64,000 bases of DNA from Flavobacterium sp. 245 (GCF_004362055.1 NZ_SNXB01000004.1:310001-374000); one strand, 5' to 3'; numbered from the stretch's first letter, positions 7,171 through 16,867 are shown. Numbers and translations are program-made. The notes: generated by a model from the letters alone, not told the origin.

Positions 7171-9807
7171 TTATTTCAAACCAGCAATACTCTGCTCGAT
7201 TGTAGCAATTTTTGCCAAAGCATCTGCTTCTTTTTGTCTTTCGTTTGCCAAAACTTTTTCTGGTGCTCCGCCAACGAATTTCTCGTTAGACAATTTTGCC
7301 TGAACTGATTTTAAGAAACCTTGTGTGTAAACTAATTCTGCTGTCAATTTTGCGATTTCAGCTTCAACATCAATATTTCCTCCTGAAATTGGAATGAAAT
7401 ATTCATTTGATTTTACACGGAAAGATAATGCACCGTCAACTTTAGCTGAAACATATTCAAAAGCTGAAATATTACCTAATTTCGTTACGATTGAATCAAA
7501 ATAAGTTGAGATATTCTCGCTGTTTATGGCTTTCAATTCAATAGCATCTTTAAACGGAATATTTTTATCTTTTCTAATAGTTCTAATTCCTGAAATTACT
7601 TCAATTGTACTTTCAAAATCAGCAATTAAACCTGCATTAAAAGGTTTTAATTCTGGCCAAGTTGAAACTATTAAAGCTTCTTCCGGAGTTCTTTCTGCCA
7701 ATATCTGCCAAATTTCTTCTGTCAAGAAAGGCATAAACGGATGCAACAATTTCAGGTTGCTCTCTAACATTTCAATCGCCTTATCAAACGTTACTTTATC
7801 TATTGGTTGTTGATACGCCGGTTTGATCATCTCTAAAAACCAAGAACAGAAATCATCCCAAACCAATTTATAAATCGCCATTAATGAATCTGAAATTCTG
7901 TATTTTTCGAAGTTATCTTCAATATCAACAAGAGTTTGTTGCAACTTCGCTTCGTACCATTCGATCGCTACTTTTGATGATTCCGGTTGTGGAATAGTTT
8001 CTGAAACTTCCCAGCCTTTAATCAATTTAAAGGCATTCCAAATCTTGTTTGAGAATGCTTTTCCTTGATTACACAATTCTTCATCAAACATAATATCGTT
8101 TCCTGCAGAAGCACTTAAAAGCAATCCTACACGAACACCATCGGCACCGAATTTTTCGATCAAGTCTAAAGGATCAGGAGAATTTCCTAATGATTTAGAC
8201 ATCTTACGACGTTGTTTATCACGAACTAAACCAGTCAAATATACATTTGTAAATGGTTTTTCTCCTGCATATTCGTAACCCGCAATAATCATTCTCGCAA
8301 CCCAGAAAAACAAAATATCCGGACCCGTTACCAAGTCGTTTGTTGGATAATAATATTTATAATCTGCACTTTCAGGATCCATTATTCCGCCAAAAACTGA
8401 CATTGGCCATAACCAAGACGAAAACCAAGTATCTAAGGCATCAACATCTTGTTTTAAGTTGTCGGTTGTTAGTTGTTGGTTGTTGGTTCTTTCTTTTGCT
8501 AAAACTAAGGCATCTTCAATATTTTCTGCAACTACGAAATCTTCTTTTCCGTCTCCATAATAATACGCCGGGATTTGTTGTCCCCACCATAATTGGCGAG
8601 AGATATTCCAATCACGGATATTATTTAACCAGTGAGCGTAAGTATTTTCAAAACGTTTTGGGTGCAATTTAATATCACCATCAACCAATACTGATTGGAT
8701 TGCAGGTTTTACCAAATCTTCCATTTTCAAGAACCATTGATCTGATAATCTTGGCTCGATTACCGCTTTGGTTCTTTCAGATGTTCCAACTTTATTTAAA
8801 TGGATTTCGGTCTTCGCCAAAGCTCCAATTTCTTCTAGTTCTTTTGCAATTTCAGTACGAACCACAAAACGATCTTTTCCTTGATAATGTAATCCGAAAC
8901 TATTTAGTGTAGCATCTTCATTAAAGATATCAACGATTTCAAGATTGTGTTTTTCTCCCAAAGTTTTATCGTTCATATCATGCGCAGGCGTTACTTTCAA
9001 ACATCCTGTTCCGAATTCAACATCTACATATTCATCTTCAATAATCGGAATTACTCTACCACAGATTGGAACGATGGCTTTCTTTCCTTTTAAATGTGTA
9101 AAACGCTCATCATTTGGATTTATACAAATGGCAGTATCTCCAAAAATAGTTTCCGGACGTGTTGTTGCAATCGTCAGGAAATCTTCTGAACCTTCAATTT
9201 TATATTTTAAGAAAAATAATTTTCCTTGTTGTTCTTCGTAAATAACTTCTTCGTCAGATAACGTTGTTTTGGCTTCCGGATCCCAGTTTACCATTCGGTA
9301 TCCTCTGTAGATTAATCCTTTGTTATATAAATCAACAAAAGAACGAATTACTGAAGCTGACATATCCGGGTCCATTGTAAATTTGGTTCTTTCCCAATCA
9401 CAAGATGCACCTAATTTCTTAAGCTGCTCAAGAATTGTTCCCCCATATTTATCTGTCCATTCCCAAGCATGTTTTAGGAATTCTTCACGAGTCAAATCAT
9501 TTTTATTGATTCCTTCTGCTTTTAATTTTGCTACAACTTTTGCCTCAGTTGCGATTGATGCGTGATCCGTTCCCGGAACCCAGCAAGCGTTGAAACCTTT
9601 TAAACGTGCACGACGAATTAAAACATCCTGAATAGTGTTATTCAGCATATGTCCCATATGCAGGACACCAGTGACGTTTGGAGGCGGAATTACAATAGTG
9701 TATGGCGTTCTATGATCTGGTTCTGAATGAAAATAATTGTTTTTCATCCAGTAATCATACCATTTATTCTCAATCGTCTTAGCGTCAAATTGTGCTGGAA
9801 TTGTCAT
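7171..9807 (-). CDS. valS: Valyl-tRNA synthetase
   Basis: This 878-aa class I aminoacyl-tRNA synthetase charges tRNA-Val. It shows the HIGH motif as HMGH (50-53, in 'PPPNVTGVLHMGH'), the editing domain around 'TTRPETIFGD' (~215-224), 'WWGQQIPAYY' (~407-416), KMSKS (535-539), an anticodon-binding domain and a C-terminal coiled coil typical of ValRS. Length is normal for the family. Residues ~441-450 (TNNQQLTTDN) are encoded by a low-complexity stretch (8458-8497) resembling intergenic repeats. It lies in a loop before the conserved 'ALDTWFSSWLWP'. The gene is monocistronic between a bidirectional terminator and a repeat-bearing 5' region. Confidence 0.98.
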   Translation of the reverse strand: MTIPAQFDAKTIENKWYDYWMKNNYFHSEPDHRTPYTIVIPPPNVTGVLHMGHMLNNTIQDVLIRRARLKGFNACWVPGTDHASIATEAKVVAKLKAEGINKNDLTREEFLKHAWEWTDKYGGTILEQLKKLGASCDWERTKFTMDPDMSASVIRSFVDLYNKGLIYRGYRMVNWDPEAKTTLSDEEVIYEEQQGKLFFLKYKIEGSEDFLTIATTRPETIFGDTAICINPNDERFTHLKGKKAIVPICGRVIPIIEDEYVDVEFGTGCLKVTPAHDMNDKTLGEKHNLEIVDIFNEDATLNSFGLHYQGKDRFVVRTEIAKELEEIGALAKTEIHLNKVGTSERTKAVIEPRLSDQWFLKMEDLVKPAIQSVLVDGDIKLHPKRFENTYAHWLNNIRDWNISRQLWWGQQIPAYYYGDGKEDFVVAENIEDALVLAKERTNNQQLTTDNLKQDVDALDTWFSSWLWPMSVFGGIMDPESADYKYYYPTNDLVTGPDILFFWVARMIIAGYEYAGEKPFTNVYLTGLVRDKQRRKMSKSLGNSPDPLDLIEKFGADGVRVGLLLSASAGNDIMFDEELCNQGKAFSNKIWNAFKLIKGWEVSETIPQPESSKVAIEWYEAKLQQTLVDIEDNFEKYRISDSLMAIYKLVWDDFCSWFLEMIKPAYQQPIDKVTFDKAIEMLESNLKLLHPFMPFLTEEIWQILAERTPEEALIVSTWPELKPFNAGLIADFESTIEVISGIRTIRKDKNIPFKDAIELKAINSENISTYFDSIVTKLGNISAFEYVSAKVDGALSFRVKSNEYFIPISGGNIDVEAEIAKLTAELVYTQGFLKSVQAKLSNEKFVGGAPEKVLANERQKEADALAKIATIEQSIAGLK

Positions 9808-9817
9808 TTAAATAGGT

Positions 9818-9907
9818 TGTTTAATCGTTAATTCGTTTAATCGTTAATTCGCTCATTTGTTTAATCGTATTGAATGATTCAATTAAACGATTAAACAGTT
9901 AAACAAA
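9818..9907. repeat. TTTAATCGTTAA-type intergenic inverted repeat
   Basis: Two near-tandem copies of TTTAATCGTTAATTCG (from 9820 and 9836) are followed by an inverted arm of AATTAAACGATTAAACAG type (9881-9898). The same vocabulary flanks the four-helix-bundle gene near 20.5 and 21.0 kb, and a variant lies near 28.6 kb. It sits upstream of valS and the DUF1573 gene. Confidence 0.65.
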
Positions 9908-10051
9908 TAACCAACAAAACTTTGGTTCAATTTTTGTATTTATAACTGACAGCAAAAGTAAATAATTAAAGACACTATAAAAAGCGAATTATAAATTTGT
10001 GTGTTAATTAAAAGAATGTATATTTACTTACAATTTAAAATAATTTTCAAA

Positions 10052-10432
10052 ATGAAAAATGTTGCCTCTTTTATTGCAATCGTATTGTTTAGTGCAATCG
10101 GTTACGCACAAAATGGTCCAAAAATTGAATTTTCGGCTCAGGACAATACAATTGATTATGGAAAAATTTCGAAAAGTGATAATGGAGTACGCTCTTTTGA
10201 ATTCACTAATACTGGTGATGCCCCACTGTTAATTATTGGAGCAGAATCAACTGTAAGTTCTATTGTAGTTACTAAACCAGCCGCTGCGATTCAGCCTGGC
10301 AAAAAAGGAAAAATTGATGTAAAATATAACATGGCTTCTGGTCCTATTCGTAAAACAATTACAGTAGAAACCAATGCTGTCAATTATCCTGACGGAAGAG
10401 TTGCCTTAAAAATCAAAGGTGAAGTTTTATAA
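10052..10432 (+). CDS. DUF1573 secreted protein
   Basis: I chose ATG 10052 rather than the in-frame GTG at 10001 because it begins a clean signal peptide (1-19, 'MKNVASFIAIVLFSAIGYA'). The GTG lies right after a TAAATTTG promoter -7 element (9992-9999), so it would be at or before the transcription start. The 126-aa product has one Ig-like/MSP-like beta-sandwich: 'IDYGKISKSDNGVRSFEFTNTGDAPLLI', then 'VTKPAAAIQPGKKGKIDVKYN'. DUF1573 proteins are small exported proteins widespread in Bacteroidota with no established biochemical role. It is monocistronic, with a shared terminator downstream. Confidence 0.85.
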   Translation: MKNVASFIAIVLFSAIGYAQNGPKIEFSAQDNTIDYGKISKSDNGVRSFEFTNTGDAPLLIIGAESTVSSIVVTKPAAAIQPGKKGKIDVKYNMASGPIRKTITVETNAVNYPDGRVALKIKGEVL

Positions 10433-10453
10433 ATAAATTAAAATCTTAAAATA

Positions 10454-10491
10454 CAAAAAGCCGTTTCTGAATATAGAAACGGCTTTTTTAT
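10454..10491. terminator. Bidirectional terminator
   Basis: The stem AAAAAGCCGTTTCT / AGAAACGGCTTTTT with a short loop lies between the converging DUF1573 and lipoprotein genes. Confidence 0.85.
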
Positions 10492-10550
10492 TATCTCTTT
10501 TTAGGTTAAACCCAACAGGTTCCTATAATTAATATTGTAAAATCTTTCTC

Positions 10551-11036
10551 TTATTTTTTATCAGCACATTCCGCGCTGTCAAATTTATATTTTACACGAT
10601 CAAAATCAATTGGTTTATCTTTTAGCAAATAGGTAACTCCCATTGTAGTCTGCATCTCTCCCTTTCCTAAAATAAGCTTATTGTCTCGTTTTAAAAACGC
10701 CATTGGATTTTTGAAGGTTTTATTTTTATTGGTTACTTCAACAAAAGTATAATCGGCAAACAAAGTGTCTCCGTGAAATTCACCTGCAATCTCACCAGTT
10801 GTTTCTGTTGCCTGAGCCACTTTCATAATCATATTTCCAGCTATTTTCCCATTCTTTAAAGTATTTAACTTTAACTGAAGAGTATCTTTTTCATAAATTG
10901 CTCGATAACATTCACTGCTAACCACCTTTTCACCTTCGGCTTTTGCTGCTTCAATTTCTTTTTGTTTTTCTTCATTTTTACAGCTTTGCAATCCAATGCA
11001 GGTAATAAGCAAACATGATAAGGTCAGATTTTTCAT
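10551..11036 (-). CDS. Putative lipoprotein of unknown function
   Basis: This 161-aa protein has a lipoprotein signal peptide, 'LLITCIGLQSC', with the acylated cysteine at ~19. A short charged linker rich in Glu/Lys follows, then a single small beta-rich domain. The mature part includes 'SECYRAIYEKDTLQLKL' and 'GEIAGEFHGDTLFADYTF', reminiscent of small beta-barrel lipoproteins, but I do not recognise a named family. It is probably anchored in the periplasm or outer membrane. It is separated from the upstream operon (11.1-16.9 kb) by a terminator at 11081-11110, so it has its own promoter. Confidence 0.7.
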   Translation of the reverse strand: MKNLTLSCLLITCIGLQSCKNEEKQKEIEAAKAEGEKVVSSECYRAIYEKDTLQLKLNTLKNGKIAGNMIMKVAQATETTGEIAGEFHGDTLFADYTFVEVTNKNKTFKNPMAFLKRDNKLILGKGEMQTTMGVTYLLKDKPIDFDRVKYKFDSAECADKK

Positions 11037-11080
11037 AATTTGATGTTTTATTTTGATACGGTTATTTTATAAAATTAAAT

Positions 11081-11112
11081 AAAAAAGAAGCCAAAAAAAA
11101 GGCTTCTTAATT
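11081..11112 (-). terminator. Terminator of the type IX trio operon
   Basis: The inverted repeat AAGAAGCC / GGCTTCTT (11085-11092 and 11101-11108), with an 8-nt loop, is followed on the minus strand by a T tract. It lies 23 bp beyond the OmpA-like gene. Confidence 0.75.
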
Positions 11113-11134
11113 AAATTTATGTTTTTTATAAAAT

Positions 11135-13276
11135 CTATAATTTCTTAATAACAAATTCAGATCTTCTGTTTAATTCATGATCTTCTTCTGAACAGGCGTC
11201 ATCTGTTTTGCACTTTATAATTGGCACCGATTCTCCATAACCTTTCGCTGAAACTCGACTTGCATTTATTCCCGACTGAATAATAAATTCTCTAGTTGAA
11301 TTGGCTCTTTTTTGCGAGAGTTCTTCATTAAATTTAGCATTTCCTCTCGAGTCTGTGTGAGAACCAATTTCGATTACCATTCCTGGATATTTGTTCATTA
11401 AAGCAACAACTCTGCCTAAAACAACTTTTGATTCTTTACGGATGTACCACATATTGTAATCAAAATAAATAGGATCTGTTTTGATAATCAATCGGTCCTT
11501 ATCATCTTTTACAACGTCTTTTTCCTGTTTTAAAATCTCTGTTACCTTCTCTTTTTTCTTAACTTCTTCCGCTTTTATTTCGTCAGCTTTCGCTTTTTTA
11601 GTAGCTTCATTTAACGCAATAATTGCCAACGCTTCTTTTTTCTTATTCTCTTCTTCTAAAATAAGTTCTTGTTTTCTTTTATTCTCAGCAAGCTGTTTTT
11701 CTTCTAATTTAATTGCTTCTAAAGATTTAAGTGCCAATGAACCATCATTGGTAATATTTCGGGTTATCCCGATTGTCAAAGTCTTAGATTCGTTTGTATA
11801 TTTTTCCTTAAAAGCAACCACAGTATAGGAACTTTCACAGGCAACCGTAAAACTGAATTTTCCATCTGCTGAAGTTGTAATTGTATTTAATGTCTTTTTA
11901 TCAGCATCTTGTAGCATTACTGTGGCATTTTCTAGCGCCAAATTTGTATCAATATCTGTGATTGTGCCGGCAATAAACTGTTTACAGTCTTCTACAATTA
12001 GTTCTTTTGTTTCTTTAAATTGATAAATATCATCGCTTCCCTTTCCTCCTTCTCTGTTAGAAGCAAAAAATCCTTCTTTTGTAGTGGCGTCAATATTAAA
12101 AGAAAAGTCATCTAAATTAGAGTTTAGAGGCAATCCGATATTTACGGGTTCTGAATATTCATTTCCGCTAATCTCTGAAACAAAAACATCAAGCGATCCG
12201 TAACCCAAATGTCCATCAGAAGAAAAATAAAGTTTGTTATCAGAAGCCACAAAAGGAAACTGTTCTCTTTTATCGGTATTGATAATTGGACCTAAATTCT
12301 TTGGTGTATCAAACGCTCCTTTGTTGACATTTACTGAATAAATATCAAAAGATCCTACAGACCCCGGCATATCGGAAGAAAAATACAACACTTTCTCATC
12401 AGCACTCAATGCTGGATGCTCAACAGAATAATTTGGACTATTAAACGGAAGTGCGGCAACATTAGTCCATTTTCCTTCAACTAATTCCGCTTTAAAAATT
12501 TGAAGATTCGAAACTTTTTGATCGTTTGTTTTTCTTGTTTTATTTTTTGAATTGTTTCGCGTAAAATAAACTGTTTTTCCATCTTTTGTAAAAACTGCAT
12601 TTGCTTCGTGCATTCCAGTTTTTAATTCTGATGCAAAATAACTTATGTTTGGTTCAGCTGCATTAATTTCATTCAAAGGAACTGAAACTAAATTTAAATA
12701 GGTTTCATTGTCCCATTTAAACTTTTTATCAAATAATCCTGGCTTTAATTTTACAGCTGCAAAAACCAAATTGTCTTTATACTTAACAGCTCCAAATTCT
12801 GAATTTGGCGTATTTAGTGCTAGATTTTTAATTTCAAATCGGTTTCCTATGGCCGAAACATTTTCAAGCTCTTTTAGTTCCTTTTGAAAATAAACAGAAT
12901 CTTTGCTAGTAGTCGAGGAAGCGTAATATTGTTTCAGTGCCACATTTGCATCGGCATAACTATTTGTTGCTTTTAAAGTCTGAGCATATCTGAAATAATA
13001 TTCACGATTTAAATCCTTACTGTAATTTTGAAATAAAAGTCTGTAATAACGCTGTGCTTTTACTAAATTATTGGTATAATAATAAGAGTCTGCCAAGTTT
13101 TTAATGACTTCCTGCGAAGGTTTTTCTTCTGCTAATTTTTCATATAAAACAATCGATTCGGCATAATATGTTTTATCGAAGAATCGCTTGGCTCTGGCCA
13201 ATTCTTTATCTTGGGCGTTTGTAAATTGTATTGAAAATACGAATATAATAACTAGGAGTTTTTTCATATTTTTCAT
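11135..13276 (-). CDS. OmpA-family protein with TPR, PD40 and carboxypeptidase-regulatory domains
   Basis: The mature protein shows, in order: TPR-like helices (~15-130), WD40-like PD40 propeller repeats ('LYFSSDMPGSVGSFDIYSV', 'LYFSSDGHLGYGSLDVFV'; ~190-420), a carboxypeptidase-regulatory-like beta domain (~430-510), a Lys/Glu-rich coiled segment, and a C-terminal OmpA peptidoglycan-binding domain with 'IEIGSHTDSRGNAKFNEELSQKRA'. I start at ATG 13276 because the longer in-frame start at 13303 would overlap the upstream gene; ATG 13267 is an alternative. This architecture recurs beside PorP/SprF-like and type B cargo genes in Flavobacteriia and probably anchors the surface complex to peptidoglycan. 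It is the last gene of the trio. Confidence 0.88.
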   Translation of the reverse strand: MKNMKKLLVIIFVFSIQFTNAQDKELARAKRFFDKTYYAESIVLYEKLAEEKPSQEVIKNLADSYYYTNNLVKAQRYYRLLFQNYSKDLNREYYFRYAQTLKATNSYADANVALKQYYASSTTSKDSVYFQKELKELENVSAIGNRFEIKNLALNTPNSEFGAVKYKDNLVFAAVKLKPGLFDKKFKWDNETYLNLVSVPLNEINAAEPNISYFASELKTGMHEANAVFTKDGKTVYFTRNNSKNKTRKTNDQKVSNLQIFKAELVEGKWTNVAALPFNSPNYSVEHPALSADEKVLYFSSDMPGSVGSFDIYSVNVNKGAFDTPKNLGPIINTDKREQFPFVASDNKLYFSSDGHLGYGSLDVFVSEISGNEYSEPVNIGLPLNSNLDDFSFNIDATTKEGFFASNREGGKGSDDIYQFKETKELIVEDCKQFIAGTITDIDTNLALENATVMLQDADKKTLNTITTSADGKFSFTVACESSYTVVAFKEKYTNESKTLTIGITRNITNDGSLALKSLEAIKLEEKQLAENKRKQELILEEENKKKEALAIIALNEATKKAKADEIKAEEVKKKEKVTEILKQEKDVVKDDKDRLIIKTDPIYFDYNMWYIRKESKVVLGRVVALMNKYPGMVIEIGSHTDSRGNAKFNEELSQKRANSTREFIIQSGINASRVSAKGYGESVPIIKCKTDDACSEEDHELNRRSEFVIKKL

Positions 13277-13277
13277 T

Positions 13278-14207
13278 TTAAAAGAATCTAGGTGATTTAT
13301 CAAATCCTTTTCCTAATAAATCTAAGTCAAAAAGGAGCATAATTTCGTGCGTGCCAGAATTAAACTGCCCTAAATTTGATAATGTATAATCGTATGCATA
13401 ACCAACTCTAAGAGTAGGCGTAACATTAAAATTAAATAAAGCACTTACTGAATCATCAATTCTATAGGCCACCCCTAATTCAAACTTCTCATTATACAAT
13501 GCATTTGCTGTCAAATCAACAGAAACTGGAGCTCCTTTTACAAGTCGAGACATAAATGCCGGTTTCAATTTTAAATTATCATTAATTTGAAAAACATATC
13601 CTCCTGTAAAAAACATGTGTATTTCTTCAGCGCCAAAAGCATTTACCCCTGATTTTTCCTCGATGTATTTTGTCTTCAATAAATTAGGCGCTGAAAATCC
13701 CAGATACAAATTGTCTCTAAAATAATAAGCTCCAACTCCAATATTTGGTTTTGTTGCATTAATATTTTCGGCGAAAGCCCTATCAACATCGGGATCACTA
13801 AATCGGAATCCATTAAAGTTCGTCTGCATTGAAGATACACCAGCTTTAAGTCCTAAAGAAAGTTTATTTTTTCCTCCTAAGTTCAACACATAAGCAAAAT
13901 CGGCGTAAATATTATTTTCTTTTTTAGCACCGTCTCCAATATCGTCAGAAATAAAGGATAGACCAACTTCGACCTTTTCAGTTAAAGCGCTATGTCCAAA
14001 GAAAGTAAACGTTTTTGGAGCTCCAACTGCACCAACCCATTGCGTTCTATACAATCCTCCAAAATTCATCATCGCCGGAACACCTGTAGCGTAGGCAGGA
14101 TTTACTACGCTCATATTATACATATAATGCGTATACTCTGGATCTTGTTGCGCAGAAACGGTGCTTATATAAAAGAGAAAACTTATAAAGAGTATTATTT
14201 TTTTCAT
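13278..14207 (-). CDS. PorP/SprF family type IX secretion membrane protein
   Basis: This 309-aa outer-membrane protein has a signal peptide (1-19), the family opening 'QDPEYTHYMYNMSVVNPAYAG'-like segment (here PAYATG), 'LYRTQWVGAVGAPKTFTF', and a barrel of ~14 strands ending in a Phe. Family knowledge: SprF is needed for secretion and surface attachment of the type B sorting-domain adhesin SprB in Flavobacterium johnsoniae, and SprF-like proteins are usually encoded beside their own cargo. Here the gene sits between a type B cargo protein (33 bp upstream) and an OmpA-like protein, so it is probably the partner of that cargo. It is a SprF-like paralogue, not the core PorP gene, judged from context. 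Confidence 0.9.
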   Translation of the reverse strand: MKKIILFISFLFYISTVSAQQDPEYTHYMYNMSVVNPAYATGVPAMMNFGGLYRTQWVGAVGAPKTFTFFGHSALTEKVEVGLSFISDDIGDGAKKENNIYADFAYVLNLGGKNKLSLGLKAGVSSMQTNFNGFRFSDPDVDRAFAENINATKPNIGVGAYYFRDNLYLGFSAPNLLKTKYIEEKSGVNAFGAEEIHMFFTGGYVFQINDNLKLKPAFMSRLVKGAPVSVDLTANALYNEKFELGVAYRIDDSVSALFNFNVTPTLRVGYAYDYTLSNLGQFNSGTHEIMLLFDLDLLGKGFDKSPRFF

Positions 14208-14239
14208 TTGAAAAATATATTAGGAATGCAAGAAAGAAA

Positions 14240-16867
14240 TTATCTATTTAAATAAAGACGTCCCTGTTGTGGAGGTTTATTGTCTTTATTAAAATTGAGA
14301 ATGTAAAAATAAACTCCATTAGGTGCAACGCCATGGCTAAGCCCTTGCGTTTCGTAATTTATACCGTCCCAGCCTGGTTTATTTTTATAACTTCTATACA
14401 TTCCATTTCCGTATCGGTTGAAAATTTCAAGTGTATAATCCGGATATAAAAAATCAATGTCCGGAATAACAAAAGTGTCGTTTATACCGTCGCCATTTGG
14501 TGAAAATCCATCTGGCACAAAGAAGGTATCAGGTACCGTATTACAATCTGTTAAATCAGGAATAACAGGAAGGCTATCAAAAGAAAGACAACCAGTTGTT
14601 GTATCAAAATCAAATCCGTAGTAAGTAATATTCTCACGCAAAAGAGTAGTTGCCGGAAGAATATTTCCATTCTTAGGAGCATCATACCAAACAACAGACA
14701 AAGGCACATTTGTTTTATTTGACAAATCGGAAAGCGTCGGATTATCTATTCCGCAAAATTTGGCCTGATCTGCCAATTCGGGCGCAGGCGTATCTTCTAC
14801 TGTAACCTTAATCATTGTTGCCGACGAAGTACATGACAAAGTAGTTTCGGTAACATAATATGTTTCGCTTTTTAGAACATACGTATTGGCTAGAGGCGTT
14901 GTTAACGTTGGTGAATTATACCATTTAAACTGTGTTCCGCTTGGCGCCAAATTACCAATTATAGCATTATCCGACTTACAAAAAGTTTGATCTGTTGCCA
15001 TTGGTGCAAACGGAATAGGGTTTATTGCAAATGTTGAAGCAGTTCCTGTTACAGCACTCTCACAACCAGTAATATTATTTTTTAAGTTAGAAACTGTAAT
15101 TGTTGTTGAGCCAGTATTGACAAGCAAACCAGCAGGAATAACAAAACTTGCATTACCGCTTACAGGTAGTAAAGAGATTGTCTGTACCGTAGCAGTATTT
15201 GCGCCAGAAAGCGTGTACGACAATGTAACATCTGTCAATGCGCCTAAGCCTGTAACCGAAGCCGTAACTGCAGATCCAAAACAAACCGTTGGTGCTTGTA
15301 TTCTTAAATTTAAAACATTAGGCAAAGGGTTTACAACAATGGCACCTTGTACATTTGCGCTATTCGTACAACCAGAAATTGTATGAGTGATTTTGACAAT
15401 TTGAATAGTTCCATTTCCGCTTTGAGAACTTAAAATGGCAGGAATAAAAAAAGAGGCATTTCCTCCAGCAAAAGTCGCAGAGGCCGTTTGGGACGAAGCA
15501 TTATTAACCCCCGAAATGTTGTAAAGAATATCATAAGTCCCGTCAACAATTTTTACAGCATCTATTATTTTAACTTCTGTAATTGTATTTTGACAGGTAT
15601 TTATCGGTGTTATTTTTGCTCCCGCTAAATCAGGAATTGGATATATATTTACAACTTCTGAAAGATTATTAATGATGTTACGGCATGCTCTTACACTATT
15701 TGTTGCATAAAGATTTGTAATTGTAACCGTATAACTGCCAACTTTTTGAAAATAATCTGATTTTAATGGGAAAACCAAAATGCCATTAATAAAATTTGCT
15801 GGCAAAGTTTCACTTCCACCATTTGGACCAGAAACACTAAATGAAACATTGTAATCGCCATTTGGGATTGCAGCTGGTCCTTTTGTAATAGTTCCTGTAT
15901 AAGTTGCTGTGGGTATTTCGGTTTCGCAAATATTATTGGCATCAATTTTAAGTTTTGCACCTGTAAAATCAAGTTTTTGTTCCAATATGATTCTAACAGT
16001 TGTCTGTTCATCTGAACAAATTGGATTAGTAGATTTTACTGTATAATTATAACTGTAGCTACCTGCTCCGCGATTCGTATAAATCCTCTGAACATTTACA
16101 AAATGATCTCCTACATATGTAAGCTCACCAGTATTACTGGCTTCAGTCCATGTGCCTCCAGGATCTTGATTTGAAAGAAGATTATTCAAATCATAATCAG
16201 TATAAGCTGACAAACCGTCGCTTGCACACAATCGCAAACTTCCAGCAGTACCGGATCTTGGTGCTCTAAAAATGGTCACAAAGGCTGTTGATGACATAGC
16301 CGGACATGTTCCTCTTGCAGGCATGGTGTAGGTATACTGAAAAGTTCCTACCATGTCTGTAACATTCACAATAGCATTTACATTTTGATTTGTAGTATCA
16401 TTATGCCATTGTCCGTTTGATTGCGGACTAATGTCTACTCCATTAAAGGCAGAAAAAAGATTAAACTCACCAATTGCACTACAGACAGATACATTAGGAG
16501 AAGTCACTCCAGAATATCCTCCAATAGTCACCGTAACAGTTGCTGTATTATCAGGACAAAGTCCAATTCCGTCAACAGTGTACAGATATCTAAAAATCCC
16601 GCTTCGGCGGATTTGCTGTGCATTTAAAATTCCTGTATCTAGATCTAAACCTCCTGAATTATCAACATCTGTCCAAACGCCGCCAGAAAGAGGAGAGCCT
16701 GTAAGCTGTGCATATAAATCAATTGCTTTACTGCTTGCAGCCGGAATATCACAAACGGTTAATATTCCGTCCTCACCTGCACATTGTGCATAAATTTTAT
16801 TTGGGATTACAGATAAAAAAGCAAAAAAAAGTATGATTCGAAGGCAATTAATGTATTTTTTGACCAT
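14240..16867 (-). CDS. Type IX secreted protein with type B (CHU_C) sorting domain
   Basis: This 875-aa protein has a signal peptide (~1-28), then repeated ~90-130-aa Ig/SprB-like beta modules. Each carries cysteine pairs and phrases such as 'GTFQYTYTMPARGTCP', 'GSYSYNYTVKSTNPIC' and 'IFRYLYTVDGIGLCPD'. It ends with a gliding-motility-associated CHU_C domain: 'PDGFSPNGDGINDTFVIP', 'LEIFNRYGNGMYRS', 'APNGVYFYILNF'. That C-terminal domain (last ~90 residues) is the type B type IX secretion signal. The protein is likely exported and displayed as an adhesin or filament-like surface protein through the adjacent SprF-like protein. It is the first gene of a three-gene leftward operon. The ligand is unknown. 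Confidence 0.9.
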   Translation of the reverse strand: MVKKYINCLRIILFFAFLSVIPNKIYAQCAGEDGILTVCDIPAASSKAIDLYAQLTGSPLSGGVWTDVDNSGGLDLDTGILNAQQIRRSGIFRYLYTVDGIGLCPDNTATVTVTIGGYSGVTSPNVSVCSAIGEFNLFSAFNGVDISPQSNGQWHNDTTNQNVNAIVNVTDMVGTFQYTYTMPARGTCPAMSSTAFVTIFRAPRSGTAGSLRLCASDGLSAYTDYDLNNLLSNQDPGGTWTEASNTGELTYVGDHFVNVQRIYTNRGAGSYSYNYTVKSTNPICSDEQTTVRIILEQKLDFTGAKLKIDANNICETEIPTATYTGTITKGPAAIPNGDYNVSFSVSGPNGGSETLPANFINGILVFPLKSDYFQKVGSYTVTITNLYATNSVRACRNIINNLSEVVNIYPIPDLAGAKITPINTCQNTITEVKIIDAVKIVDGTYDILYNISGVNNASSQTASATFAGGNASFFIPAILSSQSGNGTIQIVKITHTISGCTNSANVQGAIVVNPLPNVLNLRIQAPTVCFGSAVTASVTGLGALTDVTLSYTLSGANTATVQTISLLPVSGNASFVIPAGLLVNTGSTTITVSNLKNNITGCESAVTGTASTFAINPIPFAPMATDQTFCKSDNAIIGNLAPSGTQFKWYNSPTLTTPLANTYVLKSETYYVTETTLSCTSSATMIKVTVEDTPAPELADQAKFCGIDNPTLSDLSNKTNVPLSVVWYDAPKNGNILPATTLLRENITYYGFDFDTTTGCLSFDSLPVIPDLTDCNTVPDTFFVPDGFSPNGDGINDTFVIPDIDFLYPDYTLEIFNRYGNGMYRSYKNKPGWDGINYETQGLSHGVAPNGVYFYILNFNKDNKPPQQGRLYLNR

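Noticed and set aside
10001..10051. GTG start for the DUF1573 gene
   Set aside because: It precedes the signal peptide by 17 residues and lies directly at a promoter -7 element.
11481..11828. 115-aa forward ORF opposite the OmpA-like gene
   Set aside because: It is the antisense of the Lys/Glu coiled segment, producing Phe/Ser-rich hydrophobic sequence.
16421..16793. Forward-strand ORFs inside the type IX cargo gene
   Set aside because: They are shadows of the repeated, Thr/Ser-rich minus-strand gene; no start context or family features.
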